Below, piece by piece: positions 5,803 through 6,188 of a DNA stretch of 6,188 nt; within the stretch, counting starts at the first letter, position 1, and each line of letters begins with the position of its first letter. Source of the DNA: Bacillota bacterium (GTDB taxonomy: Bacteria; Bacillota; Sulfobacillia; RBS10-35; JAJYVN01); the NCBI GenBank assembly GCA_021827805.1, contig JAKAUG010000178.1, positions 1-6,188 on the forward strand. Reading direction: 5' to 3'. Under the pieces are notes generated by a model, which did not search any database, was not told the origin of the DNA, and was given only the letters and a program-made list of their open reading frames with translations. The position numbers were made by a program, and so were the translations under genes.

Positions 5803-6188
5803 TCAGCGGCCCTGCAGGCGCCGCGCCGTGCCCATCGAGCCGATGTACAGGCTGTCGTAGGCCTGCTGCGAGGACTGGAACGGCCCGTTGCCCTTGCCGT
5901 GCCAATTCAAGTTCGTGTACATGGGGTTGGTGCGGCCCGTCTCGGCCTCACGGCGCGCCACCCAGGAGCGCACGCGCTCCTGCAGCAGGGCCACGACGCC
6001 TGGCTCCTGCTCGGCCACGTTGTGCAGCTCCTCCGGGTCCCTGATGAGGTTGTACAGTTCCACCTCCGGCTTGAAGTGGAAGTCCGGCTCCAGGGCCCAG
6101 ATGAGCTTCCACTCCTGGGTGCGCCAGCCATGCTTGCGCATCCAGGTGGCCTCGGTGATGTAGAACTCGGTGAGGTGCGGGATGGCCT
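5803..6188 (-). CDS. Sulfatase, C-terminal fragment (5' end outside window)
   Basis: The visible 127 residues are the C-terminus of a type I (formylglycine-dependent) sulfatase. The frame is open to the right edge, so the ATG at 6141 is internal. The recognisable part is ITEATWMRKHGWRTQEWKLI, then PEVELYNLIRDPEELHNVAE, the family's C-terminal subdomain motif (EWKLI followed by ELYNL..DP.E..N.A). WVARREAETGRTNPM follows further on. The catalytic Cys/Ser-x-Pro-x-Arg motif and the metal ligands lie upstream, outside the window. The substrate cannot be told from this part: sulfated polysaccharides or aryl sulfates are typical, and some relatives act on phosphonates or phosphodiesters. The gene is convergent with the aminotransferase, separated by 55 nt that hold the hairpin. 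Whether a signal peptide exists cannot be seen. Confidence 0.88.
   Translation of the reverse strand, partial: AIPHLTEFYITEATWMRKHGWRTQEWKLIWALEPDFHFKPEVELYNLIRDPEELHNVAEQEPGVVALLQERVRSWVARREAETGRTNPMYTNLNWHGKGNGPFQSSQQAYDSLYIGSMGTARRLQGR

Overview
This is a GC-rich (roughly 70% by eye), gene-dense bacterial chromosomal fragment with short intergenic gaps, ribosome-binding sites and no introns. It combines PrkA, a BioY biotin transporter behind a BirA-type operator, S-layer homology (SLH) repeats on a secreted protein, and an EPSP synthase with actinobacterial-type signatures. That mix suggests a high-GC lineage that uses SLH anchoring, such as deep-branching Bacillota of the Thermaerobacter/Limnochorda/Symbiobacterium kind or Armatimonadota-like bacteria. 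This assignment is tentative, because no rRNA or other phylogenetic marker is present.

Layout. (1) 1-374, + strand: the C-terminal end of the PrkA serine protein kinase, cut by the window edge. (2) 381-914, - strand: bioY, convergent with prkA and ending 6 nt from it. (3) 915-948: a perfect 9-bp inverted repeat with a 16-nt spacer, touching the bioY start codon. It is read as a biotin-repressor operator. (4) 1092-2996, + strand: a secreted protein with an HELAH zinc-protease motif and three C-terminal SLH repeats. (5) 3018-4357, + strand: aroA (EPSP synthase), complete in homology but split by a one-base frameshift near 3282-3293. (6) 4401-5747, + strand: a class III PLP aminotransferase very like putrescine aminotransferase. 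(7) 5752-5788: a 13-bp GC-rich hairpin between convergent genes. (8) 5803-6188, - strand: the C-terminal end of a sulfatase, cut by the window edge.

The three + strand genes from 1092 to 5747 lie 21 and 43 nt apart and may be cotranscribed, ending at the hairpin. Their roles (cell-surface proteolysis, shikimate pathway, amine or amino-acid metabolism) do not form an obvious single pathway. bioY appears to be an independent biotin-repressed unit reading the other way.

I did not find a convincing new multi-gene system. The points most worth a second look are the frameshifted aroA, the SLH-anchored metallopeptidase of unrecognised family, and the BirA-like operator. No tRNA, rRNA, CRISPR array, insertion sequence or long repeat was seen, and no gene-free stretch exceeds 300 bases. 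The longest gap is 915-1091, which holds the operator and the ribosome-binding site of the SLH protein but no promoter I can support.
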